A DNA stretch of 5,583 nt from Brooklawnia sp050943675. Lineage in GTDB: Bacteria > Actinomycetota > Actinomycetes > Propionibacteriales > Propionibacteriaceae. Position numbers and translations under genes: made by a program. The notes beneath the pieces are model-generated. The model was not told where the DNA came from and did no database searches. It saw nothing but the letters and a program-made list of their open reading frames with translations. Of this stretch, positions 4,425 to 5,583 are shown piece after piece; position 1 is the stretch's first letter, and the number at the start of each line of letters is the position of its first letter. The DNA lies in contig JBMNPP010000182.1 of assembly GCA_050943675.1 (NCBI GenBank), forward strand, positions 1 to 5,583, in the 5' to 3' direction.

Positions 4425-5583
4425 GTGGAGACACGGATCTCGCGACTGGGCGGCAAGGCCGTCAACCTGGTCGAGTTGCAGGACGCGGGCTTCCCGGTGC
4501 CCCCGTTCGTGGTGCTCGACACCGCTGAGTACTTCACCTTCGTCAGCGATACCGGGGTGTCCCCGATCATCACCCGGGCCATGCAACTGCCCGCCGCGCA
4601 GGCCGCCGAGGCCATCCGCGCTGCCTTCCGCCGCCCCATGCCTGAGGGCCAGCGCGCGCGGATCTCCAGCACCATCGCTCCCCTGCTCGACCGACCTGTG
4701 GCGGTTCGGTCCTCTGCCACGGCTGAAGACCTGCCGGAGGCGTCGTTCGCGGGCCTGCAGGACAGCTTCCTTGATGTGCGGGGGCTGGACGCAGCCCTGG
4801 CCGCGATCATCGAATGCTGGTCGAGCCTGTGGACAGAGCGCGCGATCACCTACCGGGCGCGCAACCAGATCAGTGGCGATGGGTTGGGGTTGGCGGTCAT
4901 CGTCCAGGAGATGGTGGATGCCGAGGCCGCCGGGGTGATGTTCACCGCTGATCCGTTGTCCGGCCACCGGGGCCGCATCGTCGTCGAGGCGGTTCCGGGC
5001 CTGGCCGAGAAACTGGTGGGGGGCCTGGCAACACCCAACATCTTCACCATCGAAATCGCGAGCCACAAGGTTCTCGAACAGTCCGTGCAGGGTGCGCGTC
5101 CCACCCTCTCGGCCGGCCAACTGCAGCGGCTGGCCCGGCTCGGGCAACGCATCGCCGCCCACTTCGGGCAACCCCAGGACATCGAGTGGACGCTGGCCGA
5201 CGACCGGCTCGCAGTCGTACAGACCCGTCCGGTCACCAGCCTCTACCCGCTCCCTGAGGGCCCGGCCGAGGCACTCTGGCTGTCATTCGGTGGTTTCCAG
5301 GGCATGCTCGATCCGATCAGTCCGCTGGGCGCCGACGTGCTCCTGCGGGCGATCACCCAGGCCGCCCCGCTCTTCGGCGGCCAGTTGCTGGACCACCGCG
5401 CCAACCCCTACCTGCAGCCCGCTGGCGAGCGGTTGTGGGTGCGGTTCGACCGGCTGGCACGCGGCCCGGCCGGGAGAGCCGTGGTCAAGCTGTTGGCGGC
5501 CGGCGATCCGGCGGCCGCCGAGCTACTCACCCGCCTGGCCGCCGGGCCTGAATCCGCGCACCATCCAATCCGGGGCCGGCTTC
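4425..5583 (+). CDS. PEP synthase / rifampicin phosphotransferase-like enzyme, N-terminal part (PPDK_N domain), 3' end outside window
   Basis: 386 codons are open from GTG 4425 to the right edge with no stop. Residues 1-275 form a PEP/pyruvate-binding, ATP-grasp-like nucleotide-binding domain: LGGKAVNL (8-15), AGFPVPPFVVL, PVAVRSSATAED (91-102, including the conserved Arg95), FAGLQDSFL, QEMVDAEAAGVMFTADPLSG (161-180), DIEW (252-255) and QTRPVT (266-271). The enzyme class uses ATP to phosphorylate a catalytic His on a C-terminal swivelling domain, which would lie beyond the window. Residues 275-386 leave the PPDK_N fold and begin with ALWLSFGGFQGMLDPISPLG, which from memory resembles the start of the substrate domain in rifampicin-phosphotransferase-like proteins. 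A true PEP synthase is the alternative. GTG 4425 is the first possible start after the in-frame TGA at 4377-4379, with a modest GGCAGG 8 bases upstream. Only eight residues precede LGGK's glycines, shorter than usual. Confidence 0.88.
   Translation, partial: METRISRLGGKAVNLVELQDAGFPVPPFVVLDTAEYFTFVSDTGVSPIITRAMQLPAAQAAEAIRAAFRRPMPEGQRARISSTIAPLLDRPVAVRSSATAEDLPEASFAGLQDSFLDVRGLDAALAAIIECWSSLWTERAITYRARNQISGDGLGLAVIVQEMVDAEAAGVMFTADPLSGHRGRIVVEAVPGLAEKLVGGLATPNIFTIEIASHKVLEQSVQGARPTLSAGQLQRLARLGQRIAAHFGQPQDIEWTLADDRLAVVQTRPVTSLYPLPEGPAEALWLSFGGFQGMLDPISPLGADVLLRAITQAAPLFGGQLLDHRANPYLQPAGERLWVRFDRLARGPAGRAVVKLLAAGDPAAAELLTRLAAGPESAHHPIRGRL

Noticed and set aside
4281..5171. Minus-strand open frame of 296 codons opposite the PPDK_N-like gene
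   Set aside because: The plus-strand frame carries the conserved PPDK_N signatures (AVRSSATAED, DIEW, QTRPVT). The minus-strand frame also crosses the AT-rich intergenic region and has no motif.

Overview
The window is 5.6 kb of high-GC DNA, apart from one gene and one short intergenic patch. Tightly packed genes, GTG/TTG starts, a DUF222-HNH protein, and a CoaBC with PAMHTQMW instead of the PAMN-type motif all point to an actinomycete. A Propionibacteriales- or Micrococcales-like host is plausible, but I cannot fix the genus from the sequence alone.

Layout from left to right. (1) 2-358 (+): C-terminal part of a hemerythrin-type (HHE) metal-binding protein, cut by the left edge. (2) 379-1593 (-): complete bifunctional CoaBC for coenzyme A synthesis, converging on the hemerythrin gene with a 20-bp gap. 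(3) 1632-2321 (+): NRDE/TANGO2-family protein, divergent from coaBC across only 38 bp. (4) 2322-2397: short convergent gap holding an imperfect inverted repeat that may act as a terminator. (5) 2398-2874 (-): small secreted lipoprotein of unknown function with visibly lower GC than its neighbours. (6) 2912-4246 (-): DUF222 plus HNH endonuclease-domain protein, directly upstream of the lipoprotein gene and on the same strand. (7) 4247-4424: divergent regulatory region with an AT-rich imperfect palindrome. (8) 4425 to the right edge (+): N-terminal 386 codons of a PEP synthase / rifampicin-phosphotransferase-like, ATP-grasp-type (PPDK_N) enzyme. No stop occurs before the edge.

The genes do not form one pathway. 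coaBC is core metabolism. The hemerythrin, NRDE, lipoprotein, DUF222-HNH and PPDK_N-like genes look like an ordinary accessory mix. I see no tRNA, rRNA, CRISPR array, insertion sequence or phage hallmark. I do not see strong evidence for an undescribed multi-gene system. The items most worth a second look are the truncated PPDK_N enzyme with its AT-rich upstream palindrome, and the low-GC orphan lipoprotein.
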